Shown: positions 38,964 through 48,639, counted from the first letter of the stretch. The stretch is DNA of 64,000 nt from Paraburkholderia sp. SOS3 (GCF_001922345.1 NZ_CP018811.1:2170001-2234000); one strand, 5' to 3'. Program-made: numbers and translations. Notes: a model not told the origin generated them from the sequence alone.

Positions 38964-39027
38964 TCTCCATAAGTACGTAAACGGTTTCCCTTGCTGCATC
39001 GCGCGCCGCTCTGGCAGACTGGTCGCG

Positions 39028-40560
39028 ATGGATATACCCGCCGATCTTGACGCCCTCAGTACCGAACAGATACGCGAACTGAACGCGAAGCTGATGGCCG
39101 AGATCGCCGAGAAAGAAAGAGAGTTGCAGTACCGGCAAACACGTATCGACCAGCTTACGCACGAACTCTCGGTCATCAAGCGGCAGCAGTTCGGCAAGCG
39201 CAGTGAGCAGCTCAACAAGGAGCAACTGAGCCTGCTCGAGGAAGCGCTCGACGCGGATCTGGCAGCAATCGGGCTCGAGCTGCACGGGCTGAAGTCCGGC
39301 GAGCAGGCAGGAACACCACGGCAACAGCCAAAGCGTGAACCGCTTCCTCCCGAACTGCCACGTACCGACATTCATCACGAGCCGGACAGTACGATCTGTA
39401 CGTGCGGCTGCGAACGCGTTCGCATCGGCGAGGACATCAGCGAGAAGCTGGATTACACGCCCGGCGTGTTCACGGTTGAGCGGCACATCCGGGGTAAATG
39501 GGCATGCAAGGCATGCGAGACGCTAGTGCAGGCTGCGGTGCCGCCGCACGTGATCGACAAGGGCATCCCGACCACCGGTCTGCTGGCTCAAGTGCTGGTG
39601 GCCAAATACAGCGATCACCTGCCGTTGTATCGACAGGAGCGCATCTTTGCGCGGGCGGGTCTGGCGATCGCGCAATCGACGCTCGGCGCCTGGGTTGGCG
39701 CGTGTGGCGTGCGCCTGCAGCCCCTGGTCGATGCACTTCGCGAAGAAGTGTTGCAGCAGGCAGTACTGCATGCCGACGAGACGCCGGTACAGATGCTTGC
39801 GCCGGGAAAGGGCAAAACCCATCGAGCCTATCTGTGGGCGTACAGCACCACGCAGTTCTCCGATATGAAGGCAGTGATCTATGACTTCGCCGATAGCCGC
39901 GCCGGCGAACATGCACGCGCGTTTCTGGGAGAGTGGCGCGGCAAGCTGGCGTGCGACGATTACGGGGGCTACAAGTCCAGCTTCAGGAGTGGGGTCACAG
40001 AGATCGGGTGCCTGGCCCACGCGCGCCGTAAATTCTTCGATTTACAGGTCAAGCACCAGAGCGAGCTGGCCGAGCCAGCGCTGCGATACTTCGGTGCGTT
40101 GTACGAAGTAGAACGCAACGCCGCACAACTTGAGCCCGGTGAAAGACGTCTTGTGCGTCAGGAGCGGGCTCGCCCCATCGCCGACGAACTTCATGCATGG
40201 CTGCTCACGCAACGGCAGCGTGTGCCGGACGGATCCGGGATCGCCTCGGCACTCGACTACAGCCTCAAACGCTGGGAGCCCCTTACGCGCTATCTTGACG
40301 ATGGGAATGTACCAGCCGATAACAACTGGGTCGAAAATCAAATACGGCCGTGGGCCCTGGGGAGGTCGAACTGGTTGTTCGCAGGATCTCTGCGTGCCGG
40401 AAAACGCGCGGCCGCGATCATGACATTGATCCGCTCTGCACAACTGAACGGACACGATCCGCTGGCTTACCTGAAGGACGTGTTGACGCGCTTGCCGACA
40501 CACCGTGCCGCCGACATAGCGCAACTGCTTCCTCATCGCTGGACGCCGACCGCTGCTTGA
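39028..40560 (+). CDS. tnpC: IS66 TnpC transposase
   Basis: A 510-residue DDE transposase. It starts with a leucine-rich coiled coil (TEQIRELNAKLMAEIAEKERELQ), then a zinc-binding domain with CTCGCE and CKAC cysteines. The catalytic domain carries Asp in LHADETPVQML, Asp in KLACDDYGGYKS and Glu in NNWVENQIRPWALGRSNWLFAGS. The C-terminus ends in the usual MTLIRSAQLNGHDPLAYLKDVLTRLP region. All elements look intact, so the element could be active. Confidence 0.95.
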   Translation: MDIPADLDALSTEQIRELNAKLMAEIAEKERELQYRQTRIDQLTHELSVIKRQQFGKRSEQLNKEQLSLLEEALDADLAAIGLELHGLKSGEQAGTPRQQPKREPLPPELPRTDIHHEPDSTICTCGCERVRIGEDISEKLDYTPGVFTVERHIRGKWACKACETLVQAAVPPHVIDKGIPTTGLLAQVLVAKYSDHLPLYRQERIFARAGLAIAQSTLGAWVGACGVRLQPLVDALREEVLQQAVLHADETPVQMLAPGKGKTHRAYLWAYSTTQFSDMKAVIYDFADSRAGEHARAFLGEWRGKLACDDYGGYKSSFRSGVTEIGCLAHARRKFFDLQVKHQSELAEPALRYFGALYEVERNAAQLEPGERRLVRQERARPIADELHAWLLTQRQRVPDGSGIASALDYSLKRWEPLTRYLDDGNVPADNNWVENQIRPWALGRSNWLFAGSLRAGKRAAAIMTLIRSAQLNGHDPLAYLKDVLTRLPTHRAADIAQLLPHRWTPTAA

Positions 40561-40605
40561 TCGTTAGCGATTGCCACCGTCAAGATGCCTTCCCCGGGCG
40601 CTTAC

Positions 40606-40800
40606 TCTTTGCCCGGCGCCTTAGGGCTTATGACAGCAGGGCACGATCTTGCTAAAGGAGCGACTGCGAGCCTACCGTCGCGAACTTGTCGGGGCCAAGA
40701 GCGGGGCACGAGATTCTGAACAACTTGGCTGTACAACGAAGCCGAGGCTCGGCGCGAGCGGCGCGCCTGCCCAGAAAGACACGCGGGAGACGGCGGTTGG
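40606..40800 (+). pseudogene. Continuation of the decayed IS66 tnpC
   Basis: After the second copy of the 8-bp duplication, the broken frame continues as RRLRAYDSRARSC and later, in shifted frames, YNEAEARRERR. This resembles the LKAYRRELFAAKSEA...NEAEA region of IS66 TnpC (compare RLRAYRHELFGASSEARDAD in the second IS66). The frame has stops and shifts and is not functional. Confidence 0.55.
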
Positions 40801-40809
40801 CGAAAGTCG

Positions 40810-41067
40810 CTACTTGATTATTTTATAAACCGGCGGAGAGTAGGGGCTCGCAACCATGTCAGTGCGTTGTTCGGGCAACTTCTTCTCGTCCTGTGTAGCG
40901 GATGCGGTTGAATGTCTCAACAGTAGATGAGCGTTCTCCTCTGCGGGTAGGTCGGCTTCCCGTTTGGCCGACGTGTCGACGTGAGCTGGCGGCACATTAC
41001 TCTGGGCAAAAGTCACCCCGGAAATCGTAATTACGGTGGCAAACGTTAGTTTGAGAAGCTTATTCAT
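40810..41067 (-). CDS. Small predicted secreted protein
   Basis: An 85-residue product with a signal peptide (MNKLLKLTFATVITISGVTFAQS) and a polar remainder rich in Glu, Lys and Pro that ends in PPVYKIIK. No cysteine is present after the signal. I do not recognise a family; such short exported proteins are common in Burkholderia beside transport genes. The start could also be three codons upstream. It lies between the IS66 remnants and the efflux operon, reading in the same direction as the outer membrane component. Confidence 0.6.
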   Translation of the reverse strand: MNKLLKLTFATVITISGVTFAQSNVPPAHVDTSAKREADLPAEENAHLLLRHSTASATQDEKKLPEQRTDMVASPYSPPVYKIIK

Positions 41068-41180
41068 GATTGGCATCAGTGGTTGCTTGGAGAGATCCAA
41101 GCGCAGGGTTTGGAATCGATGGTTGGTTGAAACTTAGAAGGCATCTCTATCACTAAAAGTGCGTATGCACATTCGAGTGG

Positions 41181-42686
41181 TTATGCACCGTCCGAGACTG
41201 CATTATTTCGGGCGGAACCCACTGATGGCGCCTGCTTCGCCGGGAATGGCTCCGGATTCCAGCCCCCGCCAAGTGCCTTGAACGTCGCGATCGCCGCACG
41301 AGCTGATTCGGTTTGCGCCTGCGCTCTTGCGTCGGACGCCTGCAGCAGGGTGTCGTCGGCATGCAAAACGTCGATGAAGCTTGCCGCGCCGCTTCGGTAA
41401 CCCGCCATCGAGGAATCCTTCGCCTTGGACAACGACGCCTCAGCATGCGAAAGGGTGGCCGCCTGTGACTCTCTGTTTACCAATGAGGAGAGCGAGTTTT
41501 CAACATCCTCGGTGGCGCGAAGTACGGCCTGGCGATAGGCGGCAAGGGCCTCCGCATCGGCGCCTTTCGCCGCGCTGACGTCGGCGTTGATGCGCGCGAA
41601 GTCGAACAGGCGCCAGCGCAAACCGACGAGGCCTGCCATCTGATTGGCACCGCCCGTGAATAGCGTGCCGGCTCCGGCTGCGGTTGCACTGCCGAGAAAC
41701 GCGTCCAGCGATACCGTCGGATAGTACTCGCTGATCGCGGCGCCTATGCGCGCGTTGGAGGCGGCAAGGTGGCGTTCGGCTGCGATCAGATCGGGGCGCC
41801 GTTGCAGAAGATCGGCCGGGGTGCCCATGTCGGAGATTGACGGCGCGGCAGGGATCGGCGCGGCCGTGAGCAGTTCCGCCCGGTGGGTACCCGGCGGCGA
41901 GCCCAGCATCACGTCAAGCGCGTTCAACGCCGCATCGAGGCCGGCATTGAGGACTGGCACCGTTGCGCGAACCTGGTCGAGGGTGCCTTGCGCCTGCTGG
42001 ACCTGATAGTCGGCGGCGACGCCCTTCGAGTAAAGGAGCTGCACGTCAGCGAGCAGCTCTTCCTGTGTTTTGACCTGCCGGTTCGCGATATCCAGGCGGG
42101 CCTGAAGGCCTCGTATCGTGACGTAGATGTCCGCTGTCTGGGCTGCGATGGCCAGCCGGGTGGCCACGGCCGACGCCTGGGTGGCGGAATAGTCTGCGAG
42201 CGCGGCTTCGCGCTGTCTGCGCAGACCACCAAAGATGTCGATTTCCCAGCCGGCTTCCAGATTCGCCTCGTACTCGGTACCCCAGCGCTTGTAACCTGGC
42301 GTTGCATTGAGCAGTTGGCCCACCGGTGTATCGACCGACTGGTAGGCCCGGGTTGCCGAGGTTGATACTGTCGCCGAGGGAAGCAGTGCCGCGGTAGCGG
42401 AGCCAACGTTCGCACGTGCCTGTTCAATCCGTGCGACCGCTTGGGCAAGGTCAAGGTTCTGCGCAAGAGCTATGGACACATAGTTTGTCAGAAGCGGATC
42501 GTCGAAACCTTCCCACCAGGCTGACAGATCCGCCGAGGGCGCGATCGCGGCCTTCGCGGCAGGCGGCTGCGTCATGTAGCCGGGAGGGAGCGGGACATCC
42601 GGTCGCCGGTAGTCGGGACCCACCGTGCAGGCGGACAGGACGGCAGCGCTGATCAGCAGAAGAAAAGGGCGATACGAACGCAGCAT
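41181..42686 (-). CDS. RND efflux outer membrane lipoprotein (NodT/OprM family)
   Basis: The outer membrane channel of a tripartite efflux system, 501 residues. A lipoprotein signal ends in AAVLSAC (Cys20), followed by TVGPDYRRPDVPLPPGY. The two TolC-like repeats are visible, with ARIEQARANVGSATAALLPSATVS in the first and TPADLLQRRPDLIAAERHLAASNARIGAAISEYYPTVSL in the second. The start is ATG 42686, giving a proper lipobox distance; an upstream in-frame ATG at 42719 would fall within the operator. The gene is divergent from the tetR/adaptor/permease genes and shares with them a 24-bp operator type. Confidence 0.94.
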   Translation of the reverse strand: MLRSYRPFLLLISAAVLSACTVGPDYRRPDVPLPPGYMTQPPAAKAAIAPSADLSAWWEGFDDPLLTNYVSIALAQNLDLAQAVARIEQARANVGSATAALLPSATVSTSATRAYQSVDTPVGQLLNATPGYKRWGTEYEANLEAGWEIDIFGGLRRQREAALADYSATQASAVATRLAIAAQTADIYVTIRGLQARLDIANRQVKTQEELLADVQLLYSKGVAADYQVQQAQGTLDQVRATVPVLNAGLDAALNALDVMLGSPPGTHRAELLTAAPIPAAPSISDMGTPADLLQRRPDLIAAERHLAASNARIGAAISEYYPTVSLDAFLGSATAAGAGTLFTGGANQMAGLVGLRWRLFDFARINADVSAAKGADAEALAAYRQAVLRATEDVENSLSSLVNRESQAATLSHAEASLSKAKDSSMAGYRSGAASFIDVLHADDTLLQASDARAQAQTESARAAIATFKALGGGWNPEPFPAKQAPSVGSARNNAVSDGA

Positions 42687-42711
42687 GATCGTCTCGGGAA
42701 GTGGTGAGAGT

Positions 42712-42735
42712 GTGACCAATATACAATATGGTCAC
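42712..42735. promoter_or_regulatory. TetR operator candidate upstream of the outer membrane gene
   Basis: A 24-bp dyad of the form GTGACCA-N10-TGGTCAC lies between the divergent starts of the outer membrane lipoprotein and tetR. A second dyad of the same length and half-sites (GTGAC-N14-GTCAC) lies at 43402-43425. Two copies in the two promoter regions of one gene cluster suggest operators of the local TetR. Confidence 0.65.
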
Positions 42736-42773
42736 CGGTTGTCAACTATTCCCTGAAGGTCTAAGCTTGAGAC

Positions 42774-43391
42774 ATGAACACGCCCCTCACATCCGCCCCC
42801 CCGTCCCGTGGTCCTTCGGAGCATGAAGTCCGCGCGCAGATTGTCGATGCCGCGACGGAGTACTTCACCCGATACGGCTACGAAAAGACCACCGTTTCCG
42901 ACCTGGCAAAGCAGATCGGTTTTTCCAAGGCCTACATCTATAAGTTTTTTGACTCCAAACAGGCCATAGGCGAGGTGATCTGTGCGAATCGCCTTGCGGC
43001 CATCATCACGGCAGTCACGGATTCCGTCGAGGACGCCCATAGCGCAACTGAGAAATTCCGCCGAATGTGCAAAGCGCTGCTCGCGTCCGGGCGTGAACTC
43101 TTTTTCCAGGATCGCAAGCTATACGATATCGCCGCTGTTGCGGCCGCTTCGCCTTGGCCCTCAGTCCAAAGATATGAGGAGCAGATCCGGCAGCTTTTAA
43201 CCAAGATCGTGGTTCTAGGCCGCGAAACCGACGAATTCGAGCGCAAGACGCCGCTCGACGAGGTGGTGAGCGCGATCTTTCTGGTGATGAAACCATATTT
43301 CAACCCATTACTTCTGCAATACAACCTCGACTCAGCCGACGAAGCGACGGTGCAGCTTGCAAACCTGGTGCTAAGGAGCCTAGCCCGCTGA
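42774..43391 (+). CDS. TetR family repressor of the RND efflux system
   Basis: A 205-residue TetR-type regulator. The helix-turn-helix is YFTRYGYEKTTVSDLAKQIGFSKAYIYKFFDSKQAIGEVIC. The ligand domain is about residues 75-200 and contains SLARSR-like ending VLRSLAR. The gene is divergent from the outer membrane component and 79 bases before the adaptor, so it is placed to control both transcripts. GTGAC-N14-GTCAC dyads on either side of it are the likely operators. A ligand among the efflux substrates is expected. Confidence 0.93.
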   Translation: MNTPLTSAPPSRGPSEHEVRAQIVDAATEYFTRYGYEKTTVSDLAKQIGFSKAYIYKFFDSKQAIGEVICANRLAAIITAVTDSVEDAHSATEKFRRMCKALLASGRELFFQDRKLYDIAAVAAASPWPSVQRYEEQIRQLLTKIVVLGRETDEFERKTPLDEVVSAIFLVMKPYFNPLLLQYNLDSADEATVQLANLVLRSLAR

Positions 43392-43401
43392 AATTTGTGT
43401 T

Positions 43402-43425
43402 GTGACTATTGACTGAATCGGTCAC
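43402..43425. promoter_or_regulatory. TetR operator candidate upstream of the adaptor gene
   Basis: A 24-bp dyad GTGAC-N14-GTCAC, matching in length and half-sites the dyad at 42712-42735, lies in the 78-base gap between tetR and the adaptor gene. A strong AAGGAG for the adaptor follows. See that site. Confidence 0.65.
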
Positions 43426-43469
43426 TGGAATCAAAATGAGGCCTTCCACTAGTCGCAAGGAGCGACCTC

Positions 43470-44591
43470 ATGTTCCGGCACCGTTACTTTGTTTTCACGC
43501 TGAGCCTGGCATCGCTTGCCCTTGCGGCATGCGGTGACCGGCAACCCCCTGACCCGCGCACCGAGCCCCCGCTCGTGCTCACCCGTGTTGTACAGCAAGC
43601 GATGGGGGCGAGTCGCTCCTTTACGGGTGTGGTCGGTGCCCGCGTTCAAAGCGATCTCGGTTTCCGAGTTCAGGGAAAAGTGATTGAGCGTATGGTGGAC
43701 TCGGGGCAGACCGTAAAACGTGGTCAGCCTTTGATGCGGATTGACCCCATCGATCTGGGGCTGCAGGTGCGCTCACAGCAGGAACTGGTTAATGCGGCGC
43801 AGGCCCGTGCGACTCAGACCGCTGCCGACGAAGCCCGGTACCGCGATCTCGTGGCCGCAGGCGCGGTGTCGGCGTCGACCTACGATCAGCTCAAAGCGGC
43901 TGCAGATTCTGCCAGGGCCCAGCTCGTTGCAGCAAAGGCACAGGCCGATCTGGCGAATAACGCGTCGGGATATGCCGTCCTGGTGGCCGATGCGGACGGC
44001 GTAGTTGTGGACACTCTGGCCGAGCCGGGTCAGGTCGTCGCCGCGGGTCAGATTGTTGTGCGTCTTGCGCACGCCGGGCCGCGCGAAGCTGTTGTACAAC
44101 TGCCCGAAACCCTTCGCCCCGCTCCAGGCTCGGTCGCACAGGCGTCGCTCTATGGCGCGGTTACGAAAAGTCTTCCGGCGACGCTGCGACAACTCTCTGA
44201 CTCTGCTGATCGCCTGACACGCACATACGAGGCCCGGTATGTCCTCAGCGGTGCACTTGCCAACGCCCCGCTTGGCGCCACGGTGATGGTTGATCTTGCA
44301 GGTGAGAACAGGCAGCGTGAAGCCGCTCTGGAGGTGCCGGTAGGAGCATTGTTCGACCCGGGAACCGGCGCAGGCGTCTGGACGATTGAAGGTTCGCCGG
44401 CGCACGCATCCTGGCATAAGGTTCACGTTGCGGCGCTCGGCGACGAGACGGCGACCGTCACCGGGGACCTTCACGAGGGCGAACGGGTAGTGGCCCTTGG
44501 CGCGCAGCTGCTTCATGACGGCGAAAAGGTGCGCCTTGCTGATGACAGCATGGCCACGGCATCGAGCACGCGGGAAGGAGAGACGCGATGA
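43470..44591 (+). CDS. RND efflux periplasmic adaptor (membrane fusion lipoprotein)
   Basis: A 373-residue membrane fusion protein. The lipoprotein signal ends ASLALAACG (Cys21), so it is anchored to the inner membrane. The lipoyl half-motifs are seen in VQSDLGFRVQGKVIERMVDSGQTVKRGQPLMRIDP and later GYAVLVADADGVVVDTLAEPGQVVAAGQ. A coiled-coil hairpin lies between (about residues 105-155), and the beta-barrel follows. The end overlaps the permease start by 4 bases (ATGA). This is a normal operon order: adaptor-permease, with the outer membrane gene divergent. Confidence 0.95.
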   Translation: MFRHRYFVFTLSLASLALAACGDRQPPDPRTEPPLVLTRVVQQAMGASRSFTGVVGARVQSDLGFRVQGKVIERMVDSGQTVKRGQPLMRIDPIDLGLQVRSQQELVNAAQARATQTAADEARYRDLVAAGAVSASTYDQLKAAADSARAQLVAAKAQADLANNASGYAVLVADADGVVVDTLAEPGQVVAAGQIVVRLAHAGPREAVVQLPETLRPAPGSVAQASLYGAVTKSLPATLRQLSDSADRLTRTYEARYVLSGALANAPLGATVMVDLAGENRQREAALEVPVGALFDPGTGAGVWTIEGSPAHASWHKVHVAALGDETATVTGDLHEGERVVALGAQLLHDGEKVRLADDSMATASSTREGETR

Positions 44592-47500
44592 GCGGCTTTA
44601 ATCTCTCGGCTCTGGCCGTGCGCGAGCGCTCGGTTACCCTCTTTCTGATCATCGTGATTTCTGTTGCCGGGATCATCGCTTTCTTAAAACTTGGGCGGGC
44701 AGAGGATCCCCCCTTCACCGTCAAGTCGATGACGGTCATTACGGCGTGGCCGGGTGCCACGGCGCAGGAAATGCAGAACCAGGTTGCCGAGCCTCTCGAA
44801 AAGCGCATGCAGGAGCTTCGTTGGTACGACAGGACCGAAACCTACACGCGCCCGGGACTGGCATTTACAACGGTTACCCTGCTGGACAGCACACCGCCTG
44901 CAGATGTTCCCGAGCAGTTTTACCAGGCCCGCAAGAAGCTCTTCGATGAGGCTGGCAGCCTGCCTCCTGGGGTCATTGGTCCTCTCGTGAACGATGAATA
45001 TTCTGACGTCACGTTCGCGCTGTTCGCGGTAAAGGCGAGAGGGCAGCCTGAACGGCTGCTCGTACGTGACGCCGAAGGTTTGCGTCAGCGACTTCTTCAT
45101 GTGCCGGGCGTCAAAAAAGTCAACATCGTTGGCGAACAGGCAGAGCGGATTTATGTCTCGTTTTCGCACGACCGGCTCGCGACGCTTGGCGTGACGCCAC
45201 AGGACATCTTCGCGGCTCTGAACGGTCAGAACGTCCTGACACCAGCGGGATCGATCGACACGTCCGGCTCCCAGGTATTCGTTCGCATTGAAGGTGCCTT
45301 CGACAAGCTGCAGAAAATTCGCGACACGCCGATCGTCGTCAATGGCCGAACGCTCAGGCTCTCGGACGTGGCCACCGTCGAGCGCGGGTATGAAGACCCG
45401 GCTACCTTCCAGATTCGGAACGACGGTGAACCTGCATTGCTGCTTGGCGTTGTCATGCGTGACGGCTGGAACGGGTTGACCTTGGGCCAGGCGCTCGACA
45501 AGGAAGTGGCTTCAATTAACGCAGGGCTGCCGCTGGGCATGAGCGTGATCAAGGTGAGCGACCAGGCCGTCAATATCCATTCGGCGATTGACGAGTTCAT
45601 GGTCAAGTTTTTTGTTGCACTGCTTGTCGTAATGGTGGTGAGCTTTGCCAGCATGGGCTGGCGTGTAGGGATCGTCGTCTCGGCCGCGGTGCCGTTGACA
45701 CTCGCCGGCGTGTTCGTCGTCATGGCCGCAACCGGGAAGAGCTTCGACCGGATCACATTGGGCTCACTGATTCTCGCGCTCGGATTGCTTGTGGATGATG
45801 CCATCATCGCCATCGAGATGATGGTGGTGAAAATGGAGGAAGGGTTTAGTCGCGTCCAGGCGTCTGCCTATGCCTGGAGCCACACGGCGGCCCCAATGCT
45901 CTCGGGTACGCTGGTCACGGCCATCGGTTTCATGCCCAATGGCTTTGCTCACTCAACGGCGGGCGAATATACCAGCAACATGTTCTGGATTGTGGGTATC
46001 GCGCTGATCACTTCTTGGATCGTTGCTGTTGTCTTCACCCCATATCTCGGTGTCAAACTCTTGCCCGACATCGCAAAAATTGAGGGCGGGCATGAGGCGA
46101 TCTACAACACCCCCAATTACCAACGTTTTCGCCGCTTCCTGATGCGCGTGGTGCAACGCAAGTGGGTTGTCGCGGGCATCGTGATCGCATCGTTCGTGGT
46201 TGCGGTGATGGGAATGGGCATCGTAAAGCAGCAATTCTTCCCGACCTCCGACCGACCGGAAGTCCTCGTGGAGGTGCAGATGCCCTACGGCACGTCTATC
46301 GAGCAAACCTCGGCGGCAACAGCGAAGGTCGAGACGTGGCTTGCAAAACAGCCCGAGGCAAAAATCGTGACCTCGTATATCGGGCAGGGCGCCCCGCGCT
46401 TCTATCTGGCGATGTCTCCCGAATTGCCCGACCCGTCGTTCGCAAAAATCGTGATACTCACGAATGACGAGGAGCAGAGGGAGGCACTCAAGTTACGCTT
46501 GCGCAAGGCAGTTGCCGAAGGGCTCGCGCCCGGAGCGCAGGTTCGCATCACCCAGCTTGTGTTCGGTCCTTATTCACCCTATCCGGTAGCGTTCCGCGTC
46601 ATGGGTCCGGATCCGGCGAAGTTGCGTACGATCGCCGCGCAGGTTGAACGTGTCCTGAGCGCAAGTCCGAAGATGCGAACGGTTAATGCCGATTGGGGTC
46701 CTCTCGTGCCCGCCCTGCATTTCACGCTGGATCAGGACCGTCTGCAGGCGCTCGGTTTGACCTCCAGTTCGGTCGCCCAGCAGTTGCAGTTCCTGTTGAC
46801 TGGCATACCGGTCACCCATGTGCGGGAAGACATCCGCTCAGTCGAGGTCGTTGCGAGATCGGCTGGCGATGTGCGGCTCGACCCCGAACGGATCAATGCG
46901 TTCACGTTGGTGGGTGCCGCGGGTCAGCGTGTCCCGCTCTCACAGATTGGAAAGGTCGATATCCGGATGGAAGATCCGATTCTTCGTCGGCGCGATCGCA
47001 CACCAACTATTACCGTACGAGGCGACATTGCTGAAGGACTGCAACCTCCGGATGTCTCGACGGCGATGCTCGCGCAGCTGCAACCGGTTATCGCGAAGCT
47101 GCCCGACGGTTACCGGATCGAGGAAGCCGGGGCGATTGAGGAAGCCAGCAAGGCGACGAAGGCGCTCGTGCCACTGTTTCCGATCATGATCGCACTCACG
47201 CTGCTGGTCATCATTTTCCAGACGCGCTCGATCGCCGCCACCATGATGGTGTTCGCAACCAGTCCACTGGGGTTAATTGGCGTGGTTCCGACACTGCTGT
47301 TGTTCAATCAGCCGTTCGGGATCAACGCCCTCGTGGGACTCATCGCACTCTCCGGCATATTGATGCGCAATACGCTGATCCTGATAGGCCAGATCGAGCA
47401 GAATACGCGAGATGGGATGACGCCTTTCCATGCGGTGGTGGAGGCGACTATCCAGCGGTCCAGGCCGGTCATCCTGACTGCGCTCGCTGCAATGCTTGCC

Positions 47501-47686
47501 TTCATCCCGCTGACCCACTCCGTGTTCTGGGGGACGCTGGCCTATACCCTGATCGGCGGAACCTTCGCGGGAACGATCCTGACGCTGGTGTTCCTGCCCG
47601 CGATGTACTCCATCTGGTTCAAGATCCGGCCGGACGCGGCGGAAGTTCGAGCAGCGGAGGAGGAGGGCGAAGGCTCGCTTGTGTAG
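44588..47686 (+). CDS. RND efflux permease (AcrB/MMPL type)
   Basis: A 1032-residue inner membrane proton-driven exporter. The N-terminal helix is SVTLFLIIVISVAGIIAFLKLGRAEDPPF. The TM4 relay motif shows LILALGLLVDDAIIAIEMMVVKMEEG, with the paired Asp. Large periplasmic loops carry the porter domains (for example GVKKVNIVGEQAERIYVSF), and the second half repeats the topology (VVPTLLLFNQPFGINALVGLIALSGILMRNTLILIGQIE). The shape is closest to hydrophobic/amphiphilic exporters. The start overlaps the adaptor by 4 bases. Three-component completeness suggests a working pump; the substrate is unknown. Confidence 0.96.
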   Translation: MSGFNLSALAVRERSVTLFLIIVISVAGIIAFLKLGRAEDPPFTVKSMTVITAWPGATAQEMQNQVAEPLEKRMQELRWYDRTETYTRPGLAFTTVTLLDSTPPADVPEQFYQARKKLFDEAGSLPPGVIGPLVNDEYSDVTFALFAVKARGQPERLLVRDAEGLRQRLLHVPGVKKVNIVGEQAERIYVSFSHDRLATLGVTPQDIFAALNGQNVLTPAGSIDTSGSQVFVRIEGAFDKLQKIRDTPIVVNGRTLRLSDVATVERGYEDPATFQIRNDGEPALLLGVVMRDGWNGLTLGQALDKEVASINAGLPLGMSVIKVSDQAVNIHSAIDEFMVKFFVALLVVMVVSFASMGWRVGIVVSAAVPLTLAGVFVVMAATGKSFDRITLGSLILALGLLVDDAIIAIEMMVVKMEEGFSRVQASAYAWSHTAAPMLSGTLVTAIGFMPNGFAHSTAGEYTSNMFWIVGIALITSWIVAVVFTPYLGVKLLPDIAKIEGGHEAIYNTPNYQRFRRFLMRVVQRKWVVAGIVIASFVVAVMGMGIVKQQFFPTSDRPEVLVEVQMPYGTSIEQTSAATAKVETWLAKQPEAKIVTSYIGQGAPRFYLAMSPELPDPSFAKIVILTNDEEQREALKLRLRKAVAEGLAPGAQVRITQLVFGPYSPYPVAFRVMGPDPAKLRTIAAQVERVLSASPKMRTVNADWGPLVPALHFTLDQDRLQALGLTSSSVAQQLQFLLTGIPVTHVREDIRSVEVVARSAGDVRLDPERINAFTLVGAAGQRVPLSQIGKVDIRMEDPILRRRDRTPTITVRGDIAEGLQPPDVSTAMLAQLQPVIAKLPDGYRIEEAGAIEEASKATKALVPLFPIMIALTLLVIIFQTRSIAATMMVFATSPLGLIGVVPTLLLFNQPFGINALVGLIALSGILMRNTLILIGQIEQNTRDGMTPFHAVVEATIQRSRPVILTALAAMLAFIPLTHSVFWGTLAYTLIGGTFAGTILTLVFLPAMYSIWFKIRPDAAEVRAAEEEGEGSLV

Positions 47687-48227
47687 CAGTCGTCCGGCGG
47701 AAACCCGGGACCATTGTAGTGCGCACAACGTGCGACGGCTCGGCAGGCGGCTCGGCGGGCGGGGTCATTCTGCAGGGATATGACGCGATCGAGGCGCATG
47801 GATGCGAGCGCCTCGATCGCGGCTGTGGCCGCATTGACGCAGGACGGTCACAGCGCCACGCGCAGAACATTGCCCCCTCTTTAGTGACGTCAGACGATCT
47901 CGTTTCAAATCTTTGCTTTCGGCATGGCATCCGCAACTTAGCGGGAAGCCGGATGGTTATCGGATGCCTGCAAGCCGCGTAAAGCGGCTGGTTTCGCCGT
48001 GCCCGTTCGTGCCAGCTGCGCATTGCGGGTAGCGTGGGCCGATCCAGTTACCCTGAGCGCCGTAATGTCGGCGATTGATAACGCGTAGCCAGCCACTTAT
48101 GCTTGCTACGCTCACGTTGGACCACAGTCCGTCCTATGACGTGCTACCGTGCTACGGAGGACGGCTACAATCCAGAGCAGGGCCGGCGTCCATCCCGCCG
48201 CGACGGCAGTCGTTGATAGGCCTATGC

Positions 48228-48401
48228 GCGGAAGCCTTCAGACAGACAGCCGGGCTCTCGCCGCACCACTGGCTACTGAGGCGTAGGAATGATCGCGCGA
48301 AATCGCTACTCAGCGGCGCGGGCGCCAGCTTTGCGCCATTGCAGCCGGCTGCGGCTTTTTTGATCAAAGCCATCTCCCCCAGGTGTGCCGTGGCCTCATG
48401 G
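48228..48401 (+). pseudogene. Decayed AraC regulator fragment
   Basis: A fragment of the AraC DNA-binding domain: AEAFRQTAGLSPHHWLLRRR followed by NDRAKSLLS and, with losses, AAAFLIKAISPRCAVASW. It aligns with FKKTTGISPHQWLLKRRIERAKSML of the intact AraC at 27933-28874. At DNA level, TGCGGCTTTTTTGATCAAAG is shared exactly around 48348. The second helix-turn-helix is corrupted. About 240 bases downstream lies the decayed metallo-beta-lactamase gene. Confidence 0.8.
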
Positions 48402-48639
48402 GTCGAAGGCCCAAGGATTCTCGTCCAAACAACCGCGCCCGCTAACGCATCCGTCGCCGCGTCGCTCAAGTCTGGCCGGCTTCATTCCAGGCACATATCG
48501 GCGTTTTGTCCATCCCGCCATAGCTTTATCCAAGACCGAGTCGCCTCACCGCGCTACGCTTCAACATACAACCGGGCTGCGGAGATCGATCTTGGATCAG
48601 CTGCTTCAACACGCGTCGGACGGAATTGTCGGGACGCGA

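Larger units (their letters stand above)
38163..40605 (+). mobile_element. Complete IS66-family insertion sequence
   Basis: A 2443-bp element. Its left end starts GTAAGCACCCGGTGAAG and the right end, read inward, GTAAGCGCCCGGGGAAG, so the terminal inverted repeats are imperfect and begin with the GTAA typical of IS66. An 8-bp direct repeat, TCTTTGCC, flanks it exactly (38155-38162 and 40606-40613), the target duplication length expected for IS66. It carries tnpA, tnpB and tnpC, all apparently intact. The element is inserted in a decayed older IS66 tnpC. Confidence 0.95.
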
